33,297 nucleotides of DNA from a virus. The position numbers and the translations under genes were made by a program. Under the pieces are notes generated by a model. The model had not been told where the DNA came from and ran no database searches. It was given only the letters and a program-made list of their open reading frames with translations. The first letter of the stretch is position 1; each line of letters opens with the position of its first letter. The stretch spans positions 1-33,297 of the IMG/VR virus record IMGVR_UViG_3300032285_000933. The stretch is one strand, 5' to 3'. Below, in pieces: positions 17,305-23,023 of this stretch.

Positions 17305-17719
17305 AAACTTTACACTTGAAGAACTTACACATACGGATCATCGGGAGTTATCAAATGAACCTAACGAATCTGAAACCGCGAATTTACAACGGCTTGCGGA
17401 ATTTTTGGAATCTGTCAAAGAATTGTTGGGCGGCAAGCCAATCATGGTTAATTCGGCGTTTCGGTCAAAAGCCGTGAATGATGCCGTGGGATCGAAAGAT
17501 TCAAGCCAGCATCGGATTGGTGCCGCGGCAGATATAAGGGTGCCGGGCATGACACCGGATGAGGTGGTTAAGGCGGTGATCGCAAGTGATTTGCCGTTTG
17601 ATCAGGTGATCCGCGAGTTTGATCGGTGGACGCATATATCGGTTGTTTCACACCCAAGCGATAAGCCACGCAAACAAGCATTAATCATTGATAAATCAGG
17701 CACAAGAATCTACTCATAA
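17288..17719 (+). CDS. Endolysin, M15-family peptidase
   Basis: 143 residues. The N-terminus NFTLEELTHTDHRE is the usual substrate-side start of phage M15 peptidases. The zinc site is visible as SSQHRIGAAAD (His75, Asp82) with RWTHISVV (His116). NSAFRS lies upstream, as in D-Ala-D-Ala carboxypeptidase-like enzymes. Such proteins cut peptide cross-links of peptidoglycan after the holin opens the inner membrane. There is no signal peptide, so release depends on the holin. It is a single-domain enzyme without a cell-wall-binding module, as is common in phages of Gram-negative hosts. Confidence 0.9.
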   Translation: MTNLTKNFTLEELTHTDHRELSNEPNESETANLQRLAEFLESVKELLGGKPIMVNSAFRSKAVNDAVGSKDSSQHRIGAAADIRVPGMTPDEVVKAVIASDLPFDQVIREFDRWTHISVVSHPSDKPRKQALIIDKSGTRIYS

Positions 17720-17727
17720 GGAAAATC

Positions 17728-17952
17728 ATGGCTACTAATTTCAAAATCACACGCGGCGAATCAAAAAAAGACGATGATTCACACTATGTTGTCAAAAAAG
17801 AATGGCAAAAAGAACGTGAACACGTTATGCGCATTGAAAAAGAATTAAAAAAGCATGAAAAAACGGATATGTCACACGCACATCCTAGCCATTCACATGA
17901 TGCCGGCATGAAACAACCCAACGCGCCATTGCCCAATATGCGCAAGGGCTAA
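17728..17952 (+). CDS. Small charged His-rich protein, unknown
   Basis: 74 residues beginning MATNFKITRGESKKDDD. It has a Lys/Glu-rich helix (WQKEREHVMRIEKELKKHE) and a His-rich tail (SHAHPSHSHDAG). It starts 8 bp after the endolysin stop behind aaggaaa and is the last rightward gene. Its stop overlaps that of the convergent nuclease gene by 4 bases. There are no membrane segments. The His cluster could bind metal, but no function is known. Confidence 0.75.
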   Translation: MATNFKITRGESKKDDDSHYVVKKEWQKEREHVMRIEKELKKHEKTDMSHAHPSHSHDAGMKQPNAPLPNMRKG

Positions 17953-18263
17953 CGGTTTAGATACAAATCGGTTAGTGGCACGCCTTTGGGCCAAAGATTA
18001 TTGATTTGTAGATAATGAATGGTTTGAATGTGCGCCAAATACCATGCGTGCATTCTTTCCGCCTTTGTCATTAGATTGCCGGCATCAATTTCTTGATGGC
18101 AAGATTGGCAAAGTGCGGCCACATAATTGTCGGATGCCTTGATTCCGCGGCCTTTTCCGCCGTGCCAATTAGAATGCGCGGCCTGAGATTCGTGATGACC
18201 ACACCGTTGACAAGACATCGCCGCCACTACTTTTAACAAGGATTTGTTGCGAATGTAATTCAT
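17949..18263 (-). CDS. HNH-type nuclease-like zinc protein
   Basis: 104 residues from ATG 18263; the frame stays open to 18341, so a longer form is possible. It has MSCQRCGHHESQAAHSNWHG, a basic GGKGRGIKASD stretch and ALCQSCHQEID. Together these give two CxxC pairs and the H/N/H residues of a small HNH nuclease resembling phage proteins of the DUF1364/Ref type. Such proteins act in phage recombination or DNA maturation. It is the last gene of the leftward operon and overlaps the zinc-ribbon gene by 95 nt in another frame. Confidence 0.75.
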   Translation of the reverse strand: MNYIRNKSLLKVVAAMSCQRCGHHESQAAHSNWHGGKGRGIKASDNYVAALCQSCHQEIDAGNLMTKAERMHAWYLAHIQTIHYLQINNLWPKGVPLTDLYLNR

Positions 18264-18393
18264 CTTTGGATATGATTTCACGGGTGCTATATCGGTGCCC
18301 GCCTTTGCATTCGTATCGCCGCCGTTTGGATTCATCATCATTGGTGCGTGTTTCTAATATTTTGCCGTTTAAGCCGCAATTGGGGCATTTCAT
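18169..18393 (-). CDS. NrdR-like zinc-ribbon protein
   Basis: 74 residues from ATG 18393, chosen because it forms an ATGA overlap with the upstream stop; an in-frame upstream Met at 18441 lies inside that gene. MKCPNCGLNGKILETR followed by RRRYECKGGHRYSTRE is the N-terminal zinc ribbon seen in NrdR and in many short phage proteins. The ATP-cone of full NrdR is absent, so it cannot sense nucleotides the same way. It may be a small DNA-binding regulator. The last third overlaps the nuclease gene and looks less constrained. Confidence 0.7.
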   Translation of the reverse strand: MKCPNCGLNGKILETRTNDDESKRRRYECKGGHRYSTREIISKDELHSQQILVKSSGGDVLSTVWSSRISGRAF

Positions 18394-18716
18394 TCGTGTG
18401 ACCTTATGCCTAACCGTTCGGATGCCTCGCGCGTTCGCCAAATGTCAATTGATAGCCGGCTAGCCTCTAGTTGATATTTTAGCGTTTCTTCTGTTAACAC
18501 CGCCGTTTCCAATTGGCCAATCAAATTCATGTATTCCGGATCGCATAGCGCCTCCCGCTCTTGTGCCGCTATTTGCGCGAATTCACCTGCCACGGATCGC
18601 ATACAAATCGCCTTGGCACTTTTTAATTTCAATTCGCAACCAATCCGAATAGATTTGGCCTTGGCATAGGCCGTTGCGTTGTCGTAAATAAATTGCGCGT
18701 ATCTTTCAGGTGTCAT
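18390..18716 (-). CDS. Conserved helical phage protein, unknown
   Basis: 108 residues starting MTPERYAQFIYDNATAYAKA. It is almost entirely helical, with a central AQIAAQEREALCDPEYMNLI and a C-terminal ASRLSIDIWRTREASE. Comparable proteins accompany RusA or HNH genes in other phages, but I know of no defined function. It begins 11 nt inside the small membrane-protein gene and ends in an ATGA overlap with the zinc-ribbon gene, so it is clearly within the leftward operon. Confidence 0.75.
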   Translation of the reverse strand: MTPERYAQFIYDNATAYAKAKSIRIGCELKLKSAKAICMRSVAGEFAQIAAQEREALCDPEYMNLIGQLETAVLTEETLKYQLEASRLSIDIWRTREASERLGIRSHE

Positions 18717-18813
18717 TAGACATTTCCTCTAGCAAAGCCCACAGGGCCATACAAAAACAAATAACCACAAAAGTAATTAGAAACAAACCAAAAATGATTA
18801 AAAGTGTATTCAT
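18706..18813 (-). CDS. Very small membrane protein
   Basis: 35 residues beginning MNTLLIIFGLFLITFVVICF and continuing as one long hydrophobic helix with a short acidic tail (EEMSNDT). The ATG at 18813 overlaps the RusA stop (ATGA), and the stop overlaps the next gene by 11 nt. This precise fit between neighbours supports translation. It could modulate the host membrane or act in superinfection exclusion, but nothing in the sequence settles this. Confidence 0.65.
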   Translation of the reverse strand: MNTLLIIFGLFLITFVVICFCMALWALLEEMSNDT

Positions 18814-19229
18814 TCCGTTTCCCTTATCAACACCTCGATGTGCGGATCACCATATCGTTTTGCCACAAACAAATTAACAATTTGGCTATCTGACACAAAA
18901 ATCACACCATTGCACGCATCCAACACCGATTTAGCAACATTATCGGCATCAGGCTTTTTAATTGCCTTTTCTAAGCCACTAAAACACGCTTCCTTGCGTT
19001 TTTTTGAATGGCTTGATGGGATGCCCAAGGATATGTAAACAAACGCGTCTAACGCCGTTTTAAGCGGTTCCGATCCGCCCATTGATTTTTGTGCCGCCAA
19101 ACGAATTATGCTTTCATAGGCCAATGTTTTTGCATCGGTGTATGCCCTAACAAAGCCGCCTTGGCGCGTAAACCGCGGGCGGCCTTTTCCGTGTGGTTGG
19201 CCATCAACCCGAAATGTTACATGAAACAT
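18810..19229 (-). CDS. rusA: RusA-like Holliday-junction resolvase
   Basis: 139 residues. The family pattern is clear: an N-terminal GQPHGKGRPRF basic motif, then KKPDADNVAKSVLDACNG with the acidic residues Asp94, Asp96 and Asp104, and Asp114 in VSDSQIVNL. RusA proteins are dimeric nucleases that cut four-way DNA junctions formed during phage recombination and replication. Here it probably resolves structures made by the ERF/YqaJ pair and debranches DNA before packaging. It overlaps the preceding small gene by 26 nt. Lys124 (FVAKRYGD) fits the conserved lysine. Confidence 0.9.
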   Translation of the reverse strand: MFHVTFRVDGQPHGKGRPRFTRQGGFVRAYTDAKTLAYESIIRLAAQKSMGGSEPLKTALDAFVYISLGIPSSHSKKRKEACFSGLEKAIKKPDADNVAKSVLDACNGVIFVSDSQIVNLFVAKRYGDPHIEVLIRETE

Positions 19230-19380
19230 TTAATTCATCCATTCTTTGTTTGATCGCTATCCCCAATCCCTTAAACATTGCGGTTGGGTGGCTTTCCATT
19301 TCTTTCACTTGTTGCCGCACATAATCTATCCATCCGGGATTAAGCGCAAGGCGTGCGTAATGATCAACAAAATCAACCAT
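19204..19380 (-). CDS. Small hypothetical protein between replication and resolvase genes
   Basis: 58 residues beginning MVDFVDHYARLALNPGWIDY and continuing with YVRQQVKEMESHP. ATG 19380 overlaps the end of the YdaU-type gene, and the stop lies 26 nt inside the RusA gene. It fills the only gap between these two genes on the strand, which supports it. Soluble, helical and unrecognised. It may help the adjacent replication protein, but that is only positional inference. Confidence 0.7.
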   Translation of the reverse strand: MVDFVDHYARLALNPGWIDYVRQQVKEMESHPTAMFKGLGIAIKQRMDELNVSCNISG

Positions 19381-20083
19381 TGGTTTTGATCATCTTGAAT
19401 CTAGCTTTGATTTCATCCGGCATCGCCACGGAGTTTTTGGCATCATTTTCTAGCTTAACAAGAATTGGATCACGCCCGGGTTTGCTAGGCACCGTCTGAT
19501 GGATGATGTCAATCTTAGGAGCTATCCATTCGGCCTTGAATGTTGACCAACCCCGCTCACAACAAATCTTGATCGCATCCTCTATGGCCAAATTGGCTTT
19601 ATTCGCCTCCGCCTGAATTGATGCGATTAACGTTTCGGTTAGTGTTTTGTTTTTGGCTTTTAAAACTTTTTCAAAATCTGTATATATATGGTTCTTGGTT
19701 ATTGGTTCTTGGTTATTGGTTGCTATTGGGGTGGCATTGGGGGGGCTATGGGGTGGCCATGGGGTGGCCATAGGGGGGCTATTCCAACGTTTCGCCGCAC
19801 CACGTTTCCCGGCATTGCTTAACTCACGATATTTCGCAATTTCCTCATCCGCACGCGGGTGAATATAGCCATCCGGTGTATCGTGGAAAAATTCATTCAA
19901 GACGGAAAGCACATCTTGTTCGTATTCAAGCATTCCAATTTGTCTAGCAATATTTCTTTGCTTAATTGGCGATTCATGTAAATAGTAATGATCAAGTAAG
20001 CGGCGAAACGCTATATCTTCAATGATCGTTAAATGATGGGTGTGGGATTTGTAATCCCCAATATGGAAATTGTAATAGTGCAT
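19373..20083 (-). CDS. YdaU/DUF1376-type replication protein
   Basis: 236 residues. The N-terminal ~95 residues (MHYYNFHIGDYKSHTHHLTI, DIAFRRLLDHYYLHESPI and GYIHPRADEEIAKYRE) are the DUF1376 winged-helix-like domain found in phage replication-initiation proteins encoded where lambda has gene O. A Pro/Thr/Asn-rich linker follows at about 98-130, made by short DNA tandem repeats. The C-terminal helical part has KICCERGWSTFKAEWI, a feature of the same family. It probably binds the origin or recruits host helicase. No helicase loader is evident next to it. Confidence 0.85.
   Translation of the reverse strand: MHYYNFHIGDYKSHTHHLTIIEDIAFRRLLDHYYLHESPIKQRNIARQIGMLEYEQDVLSVLNEFFHDTPDGYIHPRADEEIAKYRELSNAGKRGAAKRWNSPPMATPWPPHSPPNATPIATNNQEPITKNHIYTDFEKVLKAKNKTLTETLIASIQAEANKANLAIEDAIKICCERGWSTFKAEWIAPKIDIIHQTVPSKPGRDPILVKLENDAKNSVAMPDEIKARFKMIKTNG
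19690..19717. repeat. 14-bp tandem duplication inside the replication gene
   Basis: Two exact adjacent copies of ggttcttggttatt, followed by a partial third (ggtt). The unit is not a multiple of three, so gain or loss of a copy would shift the frame of the YdaU-type gene. It lies in the linker-coding part. Confidence 0.9.
19748..19769. repeat. 11-bp tandem duplication inside the replication gene
   Basis: Two exact copies of atggggtggcc, preceded by a run of seven G at 19739-19745 and followed by a run of six G. These are slippage-prone and out of phase with codons. The region encodes the Pro-rich linker on the minus strand. Confidence 0.9.
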
Positions 20084-20185
20084 ATAACCTTACGTTTTTC
20101 GGTTTGCGTTACAAAGAAAACATCGGCAGGACGGTAACGAATCGTCTTTTCGGGAGCTACCCTAGCCGCGTTTCAAATCATTATA
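20084..20185 (-). other. Intergenic stretch between Cro-like and YdaU-type genes, protein-like but without a start
   Basis: About 100 bp on the leftward transcript. One frame reads NAARVAPEKTIRYRPADVFF and continues with VTQTEKRKV, which looks coding. It lacks ATG, GTG or TTG and is preceded by an ATG-ATT-TGA triplet series. It could be a remnant of a small gene, a structured RNA leader for the replication gene, or chance. A half operator lies at its upstream edge. Confidence 0.35.
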
Positions 20186-20344
20186 TCAACTAAACAAAAA
20201 CCATTCCGGATGTAAAAGTTGTAATTGCCACACACGGGCCATAGGGATTTCAACCCATTGGCTAACCGCGCCCCTAGTGATTCCTAAGATTCGCGCCAAT
20301 TCCGCCTTTGATCCGGCATATTCAATTGCTTTGTTTAATGTCAT
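20186..20344 (-). CDS. Cro/YdaS-like HTH transcriptional regulator
   Basis: 52 residues: MTLNKAIEYAGSKAELARIL leads into GITRGAVSQW, a classical helix-turn-helix of the Cro/YdaS type, and the protein ends PEWFLFS. It is first in the leftward operon and faces the divergent early promoter across palindromic sites. It probably controls both promoters by binding these operators. The -10 box lies only 7 nt before the ATG, so its mRNA is probably leaderless. There is no second repressor gene and no integrase, so a full lysogeny switch is not demonstrated. Confidence 0.85.
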   Translation of the reverse strand: MTLNKAIEYAGSKAELARILGITRGAVSQWVEIPMARVWQLQLLHPEWFLFS

Positions 20345-20351
20345 AAGCCAC

Positions 20352-20380
20352 ATTATAGTTTAGTTAAATATACAAATCAA
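20352..20380 (-). promoter_or_regulatory. Leftward sigma70-type promoter for the Cro-like operon
   Basis: Read on the minus strand: -35 TTGATT (20380-20375), a 17-bp spacer and -10 TATAAT (20357-20352). The ATG at 20344 begins about 7-8 nt after the -10 box, where transcription is expected to start. The spacer and -10 box overlap the operator at 20356-20375. Confidence 0.75.
20356..20375. promoter_or_regulatory. Operator-like dyad O1
   Basis: A 20-bp site matching TTGTNTAGTNNACTANACAA at all but two fixed positions. It lies over the leftward promoter. Its centre is 36 bp from O2 in the same orientation. Probable binding site of the Cro-like protein (inferred). Confidence 0.65.
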
Positions 20381-20383
20381 CCA

Positions 20384-20412
20384 TTGCGTTGTTGTTTAGT
20401 TGACTATACAAT
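20384..20412 (+). promoter_or_regulatory. Rightward early promoter for the methyltransferase operon
   Basis: -35 TTGCGT (20384-20389), a 17-bp spacer and -10 TACAAT (20407-20412). The leader is about 35 nt and ends in an aaagga ribosome site before ATG 20455. The spacer and -10 box are covered by the operator at 20392-20411. Confidence 0.7.
20392..20411. promoter_or_regulatory. Operator-like dyad O2
   Basis: Matches the dyad TTGTNTAGTNNACTANACAA at every fixed position (16 of 20 bases symmetric). It covers the spacer and -10 box of the rightward early promoter, so binding should block that promoter. Confidence 0.7.
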
Positions 20413-20454
20413 AGACGCAACCCACACATTCGTGGTCTTTTAAAGGAAATCAAA

Positions 20455-21450
20455 ATGGATTTATATGGTGTTGATTTATTCGGTGATGTTGTAAAGCCTA
20501 ATGCGGAAAGCGTTATTAACCAACGTTTTATATTGCCGCCATTCACAATATTAAATGCCCAATCGGGCGAATGGCAAGAAAGAAAAAGGGCGTGGATTGC
20601 GTTGGGGATTAAATCGGAGGTGGGGCGGGGTGAAAACCTAATGGAATCTAGCGAAAGCACCATTTGGTATCACAATAGAAAAAAATACGCGCACACATTT
20701 AACACAACGGATTGGATCAAAAAGAATGATCTAAGCGGCGGTGCCCAAGGGCTAGGGGCCACATCCGTGTTTGATCCGGTGCTATCGGAATTGGCCTACA
20801 AATGGTTTTGCCCATTGGGCGGCCTAGTGGTTGATCCATTTGCCGGCGGATCGGTGCGGGGGATTGTGGCCGGGGCTATGGGCCGGAATTATTGGGGGTG
20901 TGATTTAAGGAAAGAACAAGTTGAGGCCAATATTGCACAGGCGGCGGAAATAGAAACAAAAGAAAAGCCACAATGGATTTGTGGGGATAGTGTTGAGGCG
21001 CAATTTCCAAATGCGGATTTTCTTTTTAGTTGCCCGCCGTATGGTGATTTGGAGGTGTATTCGGATCACCCACAAGATTTATCAAACATGGATTTCCACG
21101 CCTTTTTAGCGGCTTATAGGCGCATTATTTGGCGATCCGTTAGGGCGCTAAAGGATGATTCCTTTGCGTGTTTTGTGGTGGGTGATTTCCGCGATAAAAA
21201 AGGGTTTTACAGAAACTTTGTTAGCGAAACAATCAATGCCTTTGAAATATGCGGGGCGCGGCTATATAACGAGGCGATACTAGCAACATCCGTTGGATCG
21301 GCCGCCATGCGCGTAACAAAGCAATTTGAAATTGGCCGCAAGATGGCCAAAGTGCATCAAAACGTATTGGTGTTTTGCAAGGGCGATTGGCGCAAGGCAA
21401 CCCAAAAAATCAACGATAGTGAAAAAAGCAACACTAGGGAAAATACCTAG
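20455..21450 (+). CDS. Orphan DNA methyltransferase with CPPY motif
   Basis: 331 residues. Motif I is VVDPFAGGSVRG (127-133 core), the AdoMet-binding loop. Motif IV is FSCPPYGDLEVYS (CPPY at 193-196), with Cys where D, N or S is usual in amino-methyltransferases. Motif I precedes motif IV. The N-terminal ~60 residues (FILPPFTILNAQSGEW, QERKRAWIALGIKSE) are those of a phage methylase family also found fused to ParB-like domains. There is no partner endonuclease nearby. As first gene of the early transcript, it probably modifies phage DNA against host restriction. Base specificity cannot be deduced. Confidence 0.85.
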   Translation: MDLYGVDLFGDVVKPNAESVINQRFILPPFTILNAQSGEWQERKRAWIALGIKSEVGRGENLMESSESTIWYHNRKKYAHTFNTTDWIKKNDLSGGAQGLGATSVFDPVLSELAYKWFCPLGGLVVDPFAGGSVRGIVAGAMGRNYWGCDLRKEQVEANIAQAAEIETKEKPQWICGDSVEAQFPNADFLFSCPPYGDLEVYSDHPQDLSNMDFHAFLAAYRRIIWRSVRALKDDSFACFVVGDFRDKKGFYRNFVSETINAFEICGARLYNEAILATSVGSAAMRVTKQFEIGRKMAKVHQNVLVFCKGDWRKATQKINDSEKSNTRENT

Positions 21451-21470
21451 AAAATAATTTAAATAAGTTG

Positions 21471-21498
21471 TTGACAAGTGTTTAGCAAGCTATACAAT
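21471..21498 (+). promoter_or_regulatory. Second early promoter, upstream of 21546
   Basis: -35 TTGACA (21471-21476), a 16-bp spacer and -10 TACAAT (21493-21498). It lies in the 95-bp gap after the methyltransferase gene. The leader resembles that of the promoter at 20384: both contain ACACAT..CGT, then GGTCTTTTAA and an AGGAAA ribosome site before ATG. Confidence 0.75.
21478..21497. promoter_or_regulatory. Operator-like dyad O3
   Basis: GTGTTTAGCAAGCTATACAA is a dyad related to O1 and O2, and its changes at C9 and G12 compensate so symmetry is kept. It covers the spacer and -10 of the promoter at 21471, so the Cro-like protein may control this promoter too. Confidence 0.6.
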
Positions 21499-21545
21499 AC
21501 AAACTATGCCGCAACACATCGTAAGCGGTCTTTTAAGGAAACAAA

Positions 21546-21830
21546 ATGAACAAAGCCTTAATTATTAATTTGTTAGAAGATAACGGATATTTTTCAGAAA
21601 CCGAATCTAAATTATTTCATTCTAGTTTTCGCAAAGGTTGGAGAAAACTAACATCAAGCAACATTTCGTGGTCTGCGGTAGAACGTGAGCATGGTGTTTG
21701 GGGCACAAAACGTCTTACTAAAACAAATAATATTTATACATTAAGTCCCATTTACCAATTTAAATACGATGCTCCTTTGAATGTTGAATTCTTAGGTGCC
21801 GCGCCAACACGCAATGGCGAAGATTATTAA
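21546..21830 (+). CDS. Early protein of unknown function
   Basis: 94 residues starting MNKALIINLLEDNGYFSETE. The centre contains WRKLTSSNISWSAVEREHGV and GTKRLTKTNNIYTLSPIY, and the tail is short and acidic. It has a strong ribosome site (taagga) behind its own promoter with an operator-like dyad. This suggests an early, regulated product, perhaps a host-takeover protein. No known fold is recognised. Confidence 0.7.
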   Translation: MNKALIINLLEDNGYFSETESKLFHSSFRKGWRKLTSSNISWSAVEREHGVWGTKRLTKTNNIYTLSPIYQFKYDAPLNVEFLGAAPTRNGEDY

Positions 21831-21866
21831 TATTAACCACACTTTTGGAAACTTAAAGGAAGCATC

Positions 21867-22001
21867 ATGAAATACATTGTTATAGCAAGTTATCAAAAAC
21901 CAACTTCACCTATGCTTTATGAAGATGCTTTGCAATTAATTAAACAACTTCGTGATCAAGGCATTAATTGCCATATGCAAACTAATTATTCTTATGAATA
22001 A
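21867..22001 (+). CDS. Very small early protein
   Basis: 44 residues beginning MKYIVIASYQKPTSPMLYED and continuing ALQLIKQLRDQG. It starts behind aaaggaag and overlaps the next gene by 8 nt. The beta-alpha pattern looks like a small folded domain rather than random sequence. Function unknown. Confidence 0.65.
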   Translation: MKYIVIASYQKPTSPMLYEDALQLIKQLRDQGINCHMQTNYSYE

Positions 22002-22197
22002 AGAACAAGCCAACCTAATACTAGATCAGGTTCGGGTTGGCATTAAATATCCCGCACACATCATCAACCAAGCATTAACAATCACAGGTGATTTAAATGG
22101 AAAAATATTACAGAACAACCAAAGACGCATTCCCGAATACTATGGAGTATGGGGGTTGCATAGAGAAACCGATTCCCAAAATGTTTTCGAAACTTGA
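21994..22197 (+). CDS. Small hypothetical protein, overlapped by the next gene
   Basis: 67 residues from ATG 21994 (MNKEQANLILDQVRVGIKYP), overlapping the previous stop by 8 nt. The first 34 residues, through INQALTITGDL, resemble recurring short phage proteins. The last 34 codons overlap the following ORF in another frame and look less conserved in character. Function unknown. Confidence 0.6.
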   Translation: MNKEQANLILDQVRVGIKYPAHIINQALTITGDLNGKILQNNQRRIPEYYGVWGLHRETDSQNVFET

Positions 22198-22261
22198 ATT
22201 GTTTGCATACGCGCTAGCAATCGTTGTCATCATGTTAGATATGTTTGTTTGGAGACCATGA
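22097..22261 (+). CDS. Small membrane protein overlapping the upstream ORF
   Basis: 54 residues beginning MEKYYRTTKDAFPNTMEYGG. It ends in one membrane helix (LFAYALAIVVIMLDMFVW) and RP. It shares 101 nt with the ORF at 21994-22197 in another frame and ends one base before the next ATG. The polar, Tyr-rich front and terminal anchor are typical of small phage membrane proteins. Role unknown. Confidence 0.65.
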   Translation: MEKYYRTTKDAFPNTMEYGGCIEKPIPKMFSKLELFAYALAIVVIMLDMFVWRP

Positions 22262-22262
22262 A

Positions 22263-22457
22263 ATGAATAGATTTGAAAAAATTGTCAAAGGTTGCGATGA
22301 TGCAATCGCCCAATACCAATTCAAAAGCAATTACGCATTTGAAAGCGGATATTACAAATTACAAGTGGAATCATTGTGCAAAGAAATCGAATTTTTGCAA
22401 CAAGAATTGGAATCAACAATTGAGCAAATTAAAGAAATAACAAGGGATTTCGCATGA
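22263..22457 (+). CDS. Small coiled-coil protein
   Basis: 64 residues from ATG 22263 (MNRFEKIVKGCDDAIAQYQF). I chose this over an in-frame upstream start at 22245 that lies inside the preceding membrane-protein gene. The second half is a charged coiled coil (LCKEIEFLQQELESTIEQIK). It overlaps the ERF gene by 4 nt (ATGA). It may act with the recombination proteins, but only position suggests this. Confidence 0.7.
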   Translation: MNRFEKIVKGCDDAIAQYQFKSNYAFESGYYKLQVESLCKEIEFLQQELESTIEQIKEITRDFA

Positions 22458-23023
22458 AAAACATATCAACGGCATTGGTTAAAGCACAAAAGATGTTTAA
22501 TCCGGCATTAAAGCAATCCATCAATCCGCACTTTAAATCACGTTATGTTGATTTGGCGGGGTGTGTAGAGGCGGTGATTGACGCGCTAAACGATAACGGA
22601 ATATTCTTATTACAAAAAACTTATGAATGTATGGATGGCGTGATTGTGGAAACAATCTTTATTCATGAAAGCGGCGAAAGATTGGAATGCGGTATGTTGC
22701 ATTTCCCCGCGGTTAAGGCCGATCCTCAAGGCTACGCATCGGCCTTGACCTATGCGCGGCGCTATTCCCTAATGGCCGCCTGCGGAATTGCGCCCGAGGA
22801 TGATGACGGAAACCACGCATCCAAGAAAGTGGAAACAAAGATTGTTAGCCACGTTAATGTAAAAGAATTGGATAAGCTAATTGAAAAGATGCGGCAAGCG
22901 GAAAATCAGGAACAATTAGTAGCATCGTATCGAATTGCATTTCAAGCGTGCCAAAGTGAAAAGACACATCAAGACAAAGTGATTGCGGTAAAAGATGAAA
23001 TGAAAGAAAAGGTGCCGGCATGA
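22454..23023 (+). CDS. erf: ERF-family single-strand annealing protein
   Basis: 189 residues. The family core is clear: ALVKAQKMFNPALKQSINPH, FKSRYVDLAG, VIDALNDNGIFLLQ, then DPQGYASALTYARRYSLMAA and GIAPEDDDGNHA. ERF proteins, as in P22, form rings on ssDNA and anneal complementary strands, driving phage recombination and genome circularisation. The C-terminal third is a charged helix. It pairs with the YqaJ nuclease encoded 660 bp downstream and possibly the SSB-like protein. ATGA overlaps at both ends show tight coupling. Confidence 0.9.
   Translation: MKNISTALVKAQKMFNPALKQSINPHFKSRYVDLAGCVEAVIDALNDNGIFLLQKTYECMDGVIVETIFIHESGERLECGMLHFPAVKADPQGYASALTYARRYSLMAACGIAPEDDDGNHASKKVETKIVSHVNVKELDKLIEKMRQAENQEQLVASYRIAFQACQSEKTHQDKVIAVKDEMKEKVPA

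Noticed and set aside
18264-18341. N-terminal extension of the HNH-like protein
   Set aside because: The extra 26 residues (MMMNPNGGDT onward) are the out-of-frame reading of the zinc-ribbon gene and look non-coding, though a longer form cannot be excluded.
22245-22262. Upstream start MFGDHE for the coiled-coil gene
   Set aside because: The extension lies inside the preceding membrane-protein gene. ATG 22263 directly follows that stop and fits the coupling pattern.
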